Below the pieces are notes generated by a model. That model did not search any database. It was not told the origin of the DNA and saw only the letters and a program-made list of their open reading frames with translations. DNA of 63,286 nt from CAYMWF01 sp964394085 [NCBI: uncultured Gemmatimonadota bacterium] (GTDB taxonomy: Bacteria; GCA-2686955; CAYMWF01), in the NCBI GenBank assembly GCA_964394085.1, contig CAYMWF010000031.1, positions 1 to 63,286 of the forward strand, read 5' to 3'. Position numbers and translations under genes: made by a program. Of the stretch, positions 8,879 through 17,137 are shown one piece after another (position 1 is the stretch's first letter; every line of letters starts with the position of its first letter).

Positions 8879-11151
8879 ATGAAATTTATGGGTTCGGTTC
8901 TGGTGATTATATTCTTAACCTCCGGAATCGCGTTCGGCCTGACCATCAATATTCCCGATGATTACGAGACCATACAGGACGGGCTGACAGCAGCGGAAGA
9001 CGGAGATACCGTACTCGTTGCGGCCGGAACATATTCCGGCCCAGGCAACTACATACTCGATTTCGCCGGTAAGGCGGTTACCCTCCGCTCGGGAAGCGGG
9101 CCTGATTCCACGGTGATCGATTGCCAGAGAGACCAGAGGGCGATCAGGTTCAAGGATGCCGAGACATACGATACGAGGGTTGAAGGATTCACCCTGACGA
9201 AAGGTTCGTCATTAAAAGGCGGCAGTATTCTCTGTGATTCAGCCTCACCGACCATCTCCGACTGCATTATCACGGATAATTCCACCTCTTACTGGGCGAG
9301 GGGGGTGGTATTTCCTGCTATAACGCTTCTCCGATCATTGAAAACTGTCTCATCTCGGATAACAGCACCACATGGTATGGCGGAGGAGGTGGAATTCACT
9401 GTCTCTGGTCGGCTGCCGTGATTACAGGTTGTACTATCACGGAAAATTTCTCCGACTTCCTGGGTGGCGGTATCGGATGTTACAAGTCCGCTCCGATTAT
9501 AAGTGATTGCAGTATTACGGGTAATACTGCGACCAGGGGAGCCGGTATCGATTGCGACCAGTCCGATCCTTCACTCACCAACTCGACTATATCAAATAAT
9601 TCAGGAGATTACGGAGCAGGCATCGCCTGTTTCGTATCTGCTCCCGTTATAGATTCCTGTATTATCAGCGGCAACGCCGCTTCGACCAGAGGGGGAGGTA
9701 TCCACTGCTTCAACTCCTCTCCCGAAATCACGGGAAGCTCGATATACGAAAATGCGGCAGGCAACATTGGCGGCGGGATCGATCTCTATAGATACTCGTC
9801 CCCGATAATTTCCGATTGCCAGATTTACGACAACGAAGCCACGGAGGACGGCAGCTTTGGAGGAGGGGTTTACTCCTTCGAATCTTCGCCGGTTATAACC
9901 GGTTGCTCAATTCACCTCAATTCGGCCTTGAATTATGGAGGGGGGATGGTATTCCAGAGGTTCTCCGATGCCATAATAGCAAACTCCTACATTCTGGACA
10001 ACAGCACCTCGAACTCCGGCGGGGGAATCGCAATCTTAACTGAATCAGCCACAATAATCTCAAATTGTGTTTTCAGCGGCAACAGCACATGGAGCTCCGG
10101 ACATGGCGGCGGCGTTTTATCGGCGTTTTCGTCGCCAAGCCTTCTGCACTGCGTATTCTATGATAACTTTTCCGGCGAAGGTACTGCCTTTGCCTGCATG
10201 GGCGGCTCGGACATGATCGTGCAAAACTGTATCTCCCGGGCGGGTGGTGAAGAGGCGATCCACGATGATGGAACAGGTTTACTCGAAATCACATATTCAG
10301 ATATCGAAGGTGGTTGGACCGGTGAAGGGAATATCGACGCCGATCCTCTGTTTGCCGACCCGGAATCGAGGGATTTCCATATCAGCTACGATTCTCCATG
10401 CATAAATGTAGGAACCGATGCAGGCGTCTACGTCGATATCGATGGAGAAACGAGGCCTCAGGGAGTCGGTTACGATATCGGAATCGATGAGGTTTTCCTC
10501 GAAGGCCCCGTAATGAAAGTGACTCCCGAGTCTTTCACAACCAGTACCTACTGTGAAGCCACCCTCGACAACGACATCCTGTCGATTATCAGCTTCGGTA
10601 CCGATCCCCTCGAGTACGAAGTGCTCCCGGGCATCGAATCCTGGCTTACAATTGATGGGGACCTCTCTGGGACGCTCTTCACGGGGGATTCCGCATTCAT
10701 TAATGTGGTCTACGATATTTCCGGCCTGCTCCCGGGGGCTTACAGTGATTCCCTGACCGTAATCAGTAACGATCCCAATAAGACAGAAGTAATTATTCCC
10801 ATAACAATGGAAATCATTACCCCCGTAACCGTGAGCATCCATTGTGACGATCCGAATGTCAGGAGGGGGGAATTACTGAACGTGGATATCGCGCTGGAAA
10901 ACATCACCGAAGTTATTCAAAGTTTCGAACTTTGGATTGATGTATACTTGATCAACGGTGATCCGTACGATGGTAATCCGATTTTCCCGACGCCGATTAC
11001 AATCGGACCGGGAGGTGTCATGGAAACGACGATGTCACTGCGTATTCCGGGTACCGCACCAATCGGAGGACCATATGGCCTTTATGTACGCCTGGGGCTT
11101 TTACCCGGCGTCTGGGATGAGGATTACCTGGAGTTCTTCATTATCCTGTAA
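8879..11151 (+). CDS. secreted right-handed beta-helix protein, frameshifted at a G6 tract
   Basis: One gene read in two frames. The first frame (8879-9421) has a signal peptide (MKFMGSVLVIIFLTSGIAFG) and the start of a parallel beta-helix (NIPDDYETIQDGL, DGDTVLVAAGTY). It loses the repeat at GGGGGG, 9300-9305. Adding one G restores the pattern (GGGISCYNASPIIENC and onward) and joins the second frame, which ends at 11151, for about 757 residues. The helix repeats follow SPIISDCSITGNTA..GGGI and end near 10320. Beta-sandwich modules follow (TPESFTTSTYCEATLDN; NDPNKTEVIIPITMEI), with a C-terminal module resembling that of the convergent neighbour. Beta-helices of this kind bind or degrade polysaccharides. 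The frameshift may be an assembly error, a true lesion or a switchable tract. AAAGGAG precedes the ATG. Confidence 0.8.
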
Positions 11152-11192
11152 AAAAAGAACTGCGGTCGATCATGCAGCATGGTCGACCGCAG
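11150..11192 (-). terminator. terminator of the 11198-12988 gene
   Basis: A 15-bp stem with one G-U pair lies between 11160-11174 and 11178-11192. On the minus strand TTCTTTTTTT follows (complement of 11150-11159). It sits between two convergent genes. Confidence 0.88.
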
Positions 11193-11197
11193 AACAA

Positions 11198-12988
11198 CTA
11201 CCGCCTGTCCAGGATCTCCAATTCAAAGCTCGCTTCAGCGGCGATGACATCAGGGAAATCACCTAATCTGTTAATTACAGAGTACATTCCCGGCGGCGCA
11301 TGGTTGTGGATAGTGAAAGTAATCCAGCGGGATCCCTGGAAAGCCTCAGGAATAAAAACATCCGATCCTATCGGGATGTCGAAAATTCTCCCCCCCATCT
11401 GGCTTGCGGTCAGCCAGTAATCAACCCGGCAGGCCGACCCGTTGTTAGTAACGGAAATTTCCCATTGCACCGTCTCTCCCGGCAGAGCAGAGGAAGGATT
11501 ATCGAGGATCTCGATAGACAGGCTGTAACCGCTTCCGGTATTTATCACGAGGTCGTCGATATACCAACCCTCCCTGGTTACGGATGAATCAGTGCCGAAC
11601 CTGAAGCGAATGAGGATATTTCCAAAATAGGAAGAAAGATCGAAGGTCTGCTTGTTCCAGTCGTATGAACCAGAATAGCATGGCGTCTCGGGATCGAACG
11701 GATTAGAGCATGATGCGGATTTATAAGGATAACCTCCGTCGGGAAAAATCTGTTCCCAGGACGATCCCTCGTCGGTACTGATTTCGACTATACCTCCATC
11801 ATACGCATATTCAGAGCTTTTCGTTTCAGCTTCGATCCAGTGCCAGAAACTGAGTTCCGCCCCGACACCGATTCTGACCGGGGGAGTTTGAAGACCTGCG
11901 TCGTCGTGATTTGCATAGTCGCCGCTTCCGGTGCTGCCGCATTTCCAACTGTAAGAACCATCGGGAGTGTGGTTGTTTTGCGAGGAGATATGCCATTGAT
12001 CCAGGTAACCCGCTGTCACTGCATAATGTTCCCAATCGCCCTCTCCAGATTCAATGTCGTCGGAGAATGCACCAATCCATAAACTGAAGCTGTCGATTTT
12101 CGAGTATCCCCTCTCGCACCAGAACAATATTTCAAAGTCAACGATGTGTCCCTCCGGACAATCTGGAGCGACACTCAAATGAAAAGGGCCGGTATTTTCT
12201 GCTTCGTTTCCAGGTGGTATATCCGGATATTCCGCAGTTTCAATATTTATGTTGACGTAAGGATCCGCCGTTGACAGGAAACCCGAAAGATCATCGGCTC
12301 TACCGCTGCCTTCATTTACCGCTGTTAGATAAATATCCGCCGATTCTCCAGAATCGAGTATTCCGTCATTGTCGCCATTCGAATCATGTATTCTTGTCAG
12401 ATCACAAACCAGGCCCGGAGCGTGAAGAGTTACGGGAATGGTCGACACCCAGGTTGAATCGAGATAATCACGGAAAAGAAGTTGAAAATCGAATGAATGT
12501 TCGTCATCACAGTCACCACTGACTGAAAATACCAGATCGTTTATACCCCAGACAATTTCCTGCGGATCAACCCTCCCGTAGTATTCGTATTCATCCTCTA
12601 CTTCCGCCTGTTCATCATTTTCCGATGCCAGACAGCTGACACTGTAAGTCGCATCCGGACCGTAGTTTTTTACCGCAGTCAAGACTCTTATTGTTTCTCC
12701 ATAATCCGCTTTCCCGTTGCCGTTCCCCACAATTGTGTCGTCCATGATGTAGTCTTCAAGCACAATCCAGGCATCGTCTGCAGCGCCGTTCTCCTGAATC
12801 AGAACAGGCCGTGCAGCGTGCTCCGTCTTTTGTTGGAATGAGAATTCGGGAAAAGGTATCCGCTGCGAGGTGTCGCTGTTCGAGTCCCTCCGATCCCAGG
12901 TGAAATTATTCTCCGAGAGGCTTGAGTTCCCGGTTACCGCCATGAGCAGCAAAACGATCAGCATCCTGATTGAGTAATGGATTTTCAT
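11198..12988 (-). CDS. secreted protein with CARDB-like and jelly-roll domains
   Basis: An exported protein of 596 residues with the signal peptide MKIHYSIRMLIVLLLMAVTG. AGGAGG lies 5 bases from the ATG. The first half has two Ig-like or CARDB-like repeats (YGETIRVLTAVKNYGPDA; DGILDSGESADIYLTAVNEG). A MAM/immune-inhibitor-type jelly-roll follows at about residues 310-480, recognisable by DDGIVEISTDEGSSWEQI-type and GWYIDDLVI motifs. The last 105 residues form a beta-sandwich like the C-terminus of the convergent beta-helix protein. No protease or hydrolase motif was found, so it is probably a structural or adhesive surface protein. It has its own promoter at 13009-13037 and terminator at 11150-11192. 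Confidence 0.75.
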   Translation of the reverse strand: MKIHYSIRMLIVLLLMAVTGNSSLSENNFTWDRRDSNSDTSQRIPFPEFSFQQKTEHAARPVLIQENGAADDAWIVLEDYIMDDTIVGNGNGKADYGETIRVLTAVKNYGPDATYSVSCLASENDEQAEVEDEYEYYGRVDPQEIVWGINDLVFSVSGDCDDEHSFDFQLLFRDYLDSTWVSTIPVTLHAPGLVCDLTRIHDSNGDNDGILDSGESADIYLTAVNEGSGRADDLSGFLSTADPYVNINIETAEYPDIPPGNEAENTGPFHLSVAPDCPEGHIVDFEILFWCERGYSKIDSFSLWIGAFSDDIESGEGDWEHYAVTAGYLDQWHISSQNNHTPDGSYSWKCGSTGSGDYANHDDAGLQTPPVRIGVGAELSFWHWIEAETKSSEYAYDGGIVEISTDEGSSWEQIFPDGGYPYKSASCSNPFDPETPCYSGSYDWNKQTFDLSSYFGNILIRFRFGTDSSVTREGWYIDDLVINTGSGYSLSIEILDNPSSALPGETVQWEISVTNNGSACRVDYWLTASQMGGRIFDIPIGSDVFIPEAFQGSRWITFTIHNHAPPGMYSVINRLGDFPDVIAAEASFELEILDRR

Positions 12989-13008
12989 GATTTCCTCCTG
13001 TTCTGTAA

Positions 13009-13037
13009 ATCATACTCTACAGAATAACAGGATGCAA
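13009..13037 (-). promoter_or_regulatory. promoter of the 11198-12988 gene
   Basis: Minus-strand TTGCAT (13037-13032), 17 bases, TATGAT (13014-13009). The transcript leader is about 14 bases, just enough for AGGAGG. The -35 is identical to that at 8806-8811. Confidence 0.55.
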
Positions 13038-13247
13038 GCACATGACCATTTTACTTGGTCCGCGAAGATGGATCACCGGCGTGAAATCCCGTTCAGAGCC
13101 CCGGTTTACCTGAAATACGATCGAGGTCCTCATCGGTCGTGTCGAAGGTGTCGGCCTGTAAAGAATGAATTAGAAATAGAGTGTTAAGCAGGTTTGCAGA
13201 AATGAATCCTGAATTTCTGCGCGGAGTTTGTGTTGTTTTGCGGGTAT

Positions 13248-13291
13248 TAAAAGCGATGCGGTGAGGTGGCGCCATTCCTCCCCACCGCATC
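13248..13291 (-). terminator. probable terminator of the aconitase gene
   Basis: On the minus strand, GATGCGGTG (13291-13283) pairs with CACCGCATC (13263-13255), with a further CCTC/GAGG-like extension, and is followed by GCTTTT. The U tract is short, so efficiency is uncertain. Confidence 0.6.
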
Positions 13292-13349
13292 AAATCGATC
13301 CGATCCTTAAAACCTGTTCAAACCAGGGGGTTCAGCCCTGGAAGCAATC

Positions 13350-15293
13350 TCAGGTCTTACTCTTCGTATAGTTCAACCGGCCGCCGGCCAGGATGATCAT
13401 CCTCTGCCTTTCGCTCAGGTTGTAGTCGAGCGGTATCTCCAGCCCCTTCGTACTGTTGACGAGAACAGCTTTCTCTCCCGCGGCCAGCTTTTCCCTTATG
13501 CCGGGCACTTCCAGTTCATCATCCTGATCAATCCTGCCGTAGTCCGCAGGATCGGAGAATATGAACGGCACGATTCCGAAATTCACCAGGTTGGCCGTAT
13601 GGATCCGCTCCAGGGATTTCGCAATCACCGCCTTGACGCCGAGATACATCGGGCAGAGTGCGGCATGCTCGCGGGAGGATCCCTGCCCGTAAGATTCGCT
13701 CGCAACGATGAAATTGTGAATGCCTTTATCCCTGTTTTCGCCGCTCCTGGCTGCGAAGGCTTCATCCACCGGCTCGAAAACGAAGGATGCGTATTTCGGC
13801 ACGTTGGACCTGTATTTCAACCTGCTCCCGGCCGGCATGATGTGGTCGGTGGTTATCTTGTCGCCCACCTTGAGGGCCGCTTTGCCGGAGAGGGAGTCGG
13901 GCAGCGGATCGTTGGTCGGCGGATCGCCGATGTTGGGGCCGCGGAAAACCTCCAGGTCGCCGGCCTTTTCGGCGGAAACGGGATCGAGCACCATCGAATC
14001 ATCGATTAGAAACCGTTCCGGCTGCGCGATCCCGGGGTAGTCGATGCCGAGAGTGCGCGGATCGGTCATCTCTCCCGTCAGGGCGCATGCTATCGCCGTT
14101 TCAACAGAAACGAGATAGATCCCGGCGCTTTTCGTCCCGGACCGTCCGAAAAAGTTCCTGTTGTTCGTGCGGACCGAGACAGCGTCCGTTTTCGGGGCCT
14201 GGCCGTTGCCGATACAGAATCCGCATGCGGACTCGAGTATCCGGACCCCGCCGGACACGATATCGGCCAGGGCGCCGTCCCCGGCAATCATTTCAAGGAC
14301 CTGTTTCGAGCCCGGGGCCAGTCCGACGCTCGTTCCCGGATCGATTTTGCGACCCTTCAGAACCGCGCCCAGGAGCTTGTTGTCCCTGTAGGACGAGTTG
14401 GTGCATGAGCCTATCATCACCTGGTCGACCTTTTTCCCCGCGAGGGATTCCACCGTGGCGATATTGTCCGGGGAATGGGGTTGCGCCACCATGGGCACGA
14501 GCTCGCCCAGGTCGATGTCGATCATCTTGTCGTAAGTGGCATCTTCATCCGGGACGATCTCGGTCCAGTCGGATTCCCGATCCTGGGCGCGGAGGAATTC
14601 CCGTGTTATCCCGTCACTCGGAAAAACAGAAGTCGTAACACCCAGCTCAGCTCCCATGTTTGTGATTGTCGCCCGTTCGGGCACGCTGAGAGAAGCTACG
14701 CCGTCGCCGCTGTATTCCACCATCGTTCCCACGTTTCCCTTGGTCGTGAGAATCTCCAGCACCTTCAGGATTACATCTTTTGCCGCCACCCAGGGTTTCA
14801 GTTCTCCGTGGAGGTTGATCCTCGTCACCCCGGGGCAGGTGATGAAGAAGGGACCGCCTCCCATGGCCACCGCCACGTCCAGCCCCCCGGCGCCGATGGC
14901 GATCATGCCGATGCCTCCGCCGGTCGGTGTGTGCGAATCGGAACCGAGCAGCGTTCCGCCCGGTTTACCGAACCGCTCCAGGTGAACCTGGTGACAGATC
15001 CCGTTACCGGCGCGCGAATACTTGATACCGTATTTTCCGGCCACTGTCTGGAGGTACAGGTGATCGTCCGCATTTTCAAAACCGTCCTGCAGGGTGTTGT
15101 GATCCACGTAACTTACCGACAGATCGGTCTTGACCCGCGGAATACCCATCGACTCGAATTGCAGGTAAGCCATTGTGCCTGTTGCGTCCTGGGTCAGTGT
15201 CTGGTCGATCCTGATTCCGATTTCGGCGCCTTTGTCCATCTCGCCGGCCACCAGGTGATCGGCGAGAATTTTTTCTACTATGTTCTTTCCCAA
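13350..15293 (-). CDS. acn: aconitate hydratase
   Basis: TCA-cycle enzyme of 647 residues that isomerises citrate to isocitrate through a [4Fe-4S] cluster. The three cluster cysteines lie in MIGSCTNSSYRD and ESACGFCIGNG. The substrate-binding segments QDATGTMAYLQFE, GSDSHTPTGGGIGM and ASESYGQGSSREH are present. The length fits the short aconitase branch of many anaerobes and archaea rather than the 890-residue AcnA. The start is set by the ribosome site: AAGGAGGAGC lies 5-6 bases before a TTG at 15293, giving MGKNIVEKILADHL. An upstream ATG at 15323 would bury that site. With fadN-fadA it implies oxidation of acetyl-CoA, or glutamate synthesis from citrate. Confidence 0.94.
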   Translation of the reverse strand: MGKNIVEKILADHLVAGEMDKGAEIGIRIDQTLTQDATGTMAYLQFESMGIPRVKTDLSVSYVDHNTLQDGFENADDHLYLQTVAGKYGIKYSRAGNGICHQVHLERFGKPGGTLLGSDSHTPTGGGIGMIAIGAGGLDVAVAMGGGPFFITCPGVTRINLHGELKPWVAAKDVILKVLEILTTKGNVGTMVEYSGDGVASLSVPERATITNMGAELGVTTSVFPSDGITREFLRAQDRESDWTEIVPDEDATYDKMIDIDLGELVPMVAQPHSPDNIATVESLAGKKVDQVMIGSCTNSSYRDNKLLGAVLKGRKIDPGTSVGLAPGSKQVLEMIAGDGALADIVSGGVRILESACGFCIGNGQAPKTDAVSVRTNNRNFFGRSGTKSAGIYLVSVETAIACALTGEMTDPRTLGIDYPGIAQPERFLIDDSMVLDPVSAEKAGDLEVFRGPNIGDPPTNDPLPDSLSGKAALKVGDKITTDHIMPAGSRLKYRSNVPKYASFVFEPVDEAFAARSGENRDKGIHNFIVASESYGQGSSREHAALCPMYLGVKAVIAKSLERIHTANLVNFGIVPFIFSDPADYGRIDQDDELEVPGIREKLAAGEKAVLVNSTKGLEIPLDYNLSERQRMIILAGGRLNYTKSKT

Positions 15294-15618
15294 CTTGCTC
15301 CTCCTTCTCCCGGATTCGGACATCCGCCGAAGCTCATTATACTGTAGCGATCAGACAGACGCGCGGTAAGGACGGCGGCATCCGCATTCATTCTGCTCCA
15401 GGCGGTAAACAGGTTCATATTAACCAGCGGAGCAGGAGTTCGTCAACATCGGACCTGGTTGCGCGGTCGCGTAAAAAGCTCAAACTGCAATTGTGCAACC
15501 ATCCCGCATTTGGTAAAGATAGATTGAGGATCAGGCGTCTCCCCGGATTGCCGGAAGCGGGCAAAGTCATCCGATCAACCGCGTTGACTCGCGAAAAACG
15601 CAAATTGAAACCGCAATT
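15294..15618. other. intergenic region between divergent acn and GT92-like genes
   Basis: A perfect TATAAT on the minus strand (15341-15336) suits an acn promoter, but no convincing -35 lies 16-18 bases upstream. No promoter or ribosome site is obvious for the plus-strand gene at 15619. No supported gene was seen here. Confidence 0.45.
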
Positions 15619-16773
15619 ATGATTCATCCAGTAAAACTGCCGCGCGATTTCGACTGTAAACGCGCCCTGCGGACCACCAGGACCAGTCGCGGCGATCGTT
15701 TGATTGCAGAAAGCGAACTGTCCCAGTATGATTTCCGCACCCTGTTTTACGATGTATTTCTGACTCCCCGAAATGACAGACTCTGCCTGGTCGGGCCGCC
15801 CCTGTTGAACCTGGCTCGACTGGTGACACCCGTTACCGTGACCATAAACGGCCGGAAGAAGCGCCTTTCCTGGCGGGAGTATTTCCGGCGGCGGATCCTG
15901 ATCGCCGAGGTAAACCTGGAAGGTGTCGAAATCAGAGATGACAATGATGTGACCCTATCCTTCAAAGGTTTATTTGAATGGCGGGATTCGATTCCGGCTA
16001 ACAATGCGCCGGAAGGCACCAGTATCCTGGTCGCAATCCAGAAGAATAACAGGATCAACTGGATCATGGACTGGTGCCGCTATTACAGGCAGCAGTACGA
16101 TATCGACAGGATAATCATCTATGATAACGGAAGTGACAACCGGGATGAGCTGGTGTCCGCCGCAGCGGAACTTCCCTGCGTGGAAGTTGAAGACTGGGAT
16201 TTCCCCTACGGGATCTATCGAAGTCACGGCAATAAATACTGCCAGGCGGGAGCGCTGAACCATTGTCGCCTGAAACAAGGAAACAACTCTATCCTGTTTA
16301 ATTTCGATATAGATGAACTGCTGGTCTTTCCGCATCAAAAGCTTAAAATGCATTTGAAGTACGGCAAGATCATTAAGTTCGGGTACCATATGGTTCCGGT
16401 AGTCGACGAGCTGCCTGATGAATACTCATTCCGGTATTTCAACAGAAGAACAGTGCCCGCGAAGAACCGTTTCCAGAAATATGTCTGCAAAACTGAGAAA
16501 ATACTCGTGAACCACGTGCACACAGCCCAGCACAAGCCGGTTAATTTCGTGACCAATATCGATAAGTTCTTTTTTAGAATGTCTGATCTGGCCTCCAGGA
16601 TATCAGGCAGGTTTAAAAGAATGCGCTGCATGATGCCATACCAGGAGATACCCGTAGATGAAGGTTTCTTTCTTCATTATCGCGGAATCAATACGGGCTG
16701 GAAAAGCGGACCCGCAAAATTCAGGATACGTGAAGATGAATCTGATGAATACTTTTATCCCTTCAGTGACTGA
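15619..16773 (+). CDS. GT92/DUF23-like glycosyltransferase
   Basis: A cytoplasmic protein of 384 residues. The core from about residue 130 reads GTSILVAIQKNNRINWIMDW, then YDIDRIIIYDNGSDN, KYCQAGALNHC and NFDIDELLVFP. This matches the family 92 / Glyco_tranf_2_4 pattern in which a DID or DxD motif binds the metal-nucleotide-sugar complex. A later histidine-rich part (NHVHTAQHKP; EGFFLHYRGIN) is typical of the acceptor half. The N-terminal 120 residues are not recognised. Neither acceptor nor donor can be told from the sequence. The gene stands alone, no Shine-Dalgarno sequence precedes the ATG, and the true start may be later. Confidence 0.7.
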   Translation: MIHPVKLPRDFDCKRALRTTRTSRGDRLIAESELSQYDFRTLFYDVFLTPRNDRLCLVGPPLLNLARLVTPVTVTINGRKKRLSWREYFRRRILIAEVNLEGVEIRDDNDVTLSFKGLFEWRDSIPANNAPEGTSILVAIQKNNRINWIMDWCRYYRQQYDIDRIIIYDNGSDNRDELVSAAAELPCVEVEDWDFPYGIYRSHGNKYCQAGALNHCRLKQGNNSILFNFDIDELLVFPHQKLKMHLKYGKIIKFGYHMVPVVDELPDEYSFRYFNRRTVPAKNRFQKYVCKTEKILVNHVHTAQHKPVNFVTNIDKFFFRMSDLASRISGRFKRMRCMMPYQEIPVDEGFFLHYRGINTGWKSGPAKFRIREDESDEYFYPFSD

Positions 16774-17137
16774 CGACATTCGGATCATCCGGGTATCACA
16801 GCCGGTTCGACCCGGCGGTTATGCCCGCAAAAACCTCGAACCCGTCTGATCGAGTTTCTATCCTCTTCAATTTGGCAGACTTAGAAATATTTCGATTTGC
16901 ATTGAAAAAACGATATCGCTTGACTTCCAGCCGGTCTCTCCGTATCTGTTCAATTTCATCATCCGGGCATCGGACTCGCAGACCTTCTCCGCTACCGGGA
17001 AGCAGCGGGTATCGAAACCGGGTGCCGTGCGGCTGCCGGTCTCAAGCAGTCTTTCGGAACCCGGCGACCGGTTTCGGATTTTCATAATATCAGCAGGGGA
17101 AACTTTTTGATCAAGAGTTCCCGCAGGAGAGAGAGTG
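16774..17137. other. intergenic region and leader of leuS
   Basis: TTGACT (16920-16925), 17 bases, TATCTG (16943-16948) is a weak candidate promoter. Its leader of about 185 bases contains a CCGGGT...ACCCGG pairing (near 17018-17068). The conserved AGGGTGGNACCGCG T-box is not present intact. No gene was seen. Confidence 0.35.

Larger units (their letters stand above)
12989..13349. other. intergenic stretch between secreted protein and aconitase
   Basis: Holds the promoter of the 11198-12988 gene (13009-13037) and the aconitase terminator (13248-13291). The 200 bases between them contain no supported gene; a 66-codon frame there has no ribosome site and only shadows the promoter. Confidence 0.6.

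Noticed and set aside
15336-15341. Full promoter for aconitase
   Set aside because: A perfect TATAAT is there, but no -35 hexamer with reasonable spacing; kept only as a note.
16795-16830. tRNA-like T arm (GCCGGTTCGACCCGGC)
   Set aside because: The loop is one base short, and no acceptor, D or anticodon arms can be folded around it.
17018-17068. T-box riboswitch before leuS
   Set aside because: GGGTGCCGTGCGG only loosely resembles AGGGTGGNACCGCG, the spacing is wrong, and no antiterminator/terminator pair follows.
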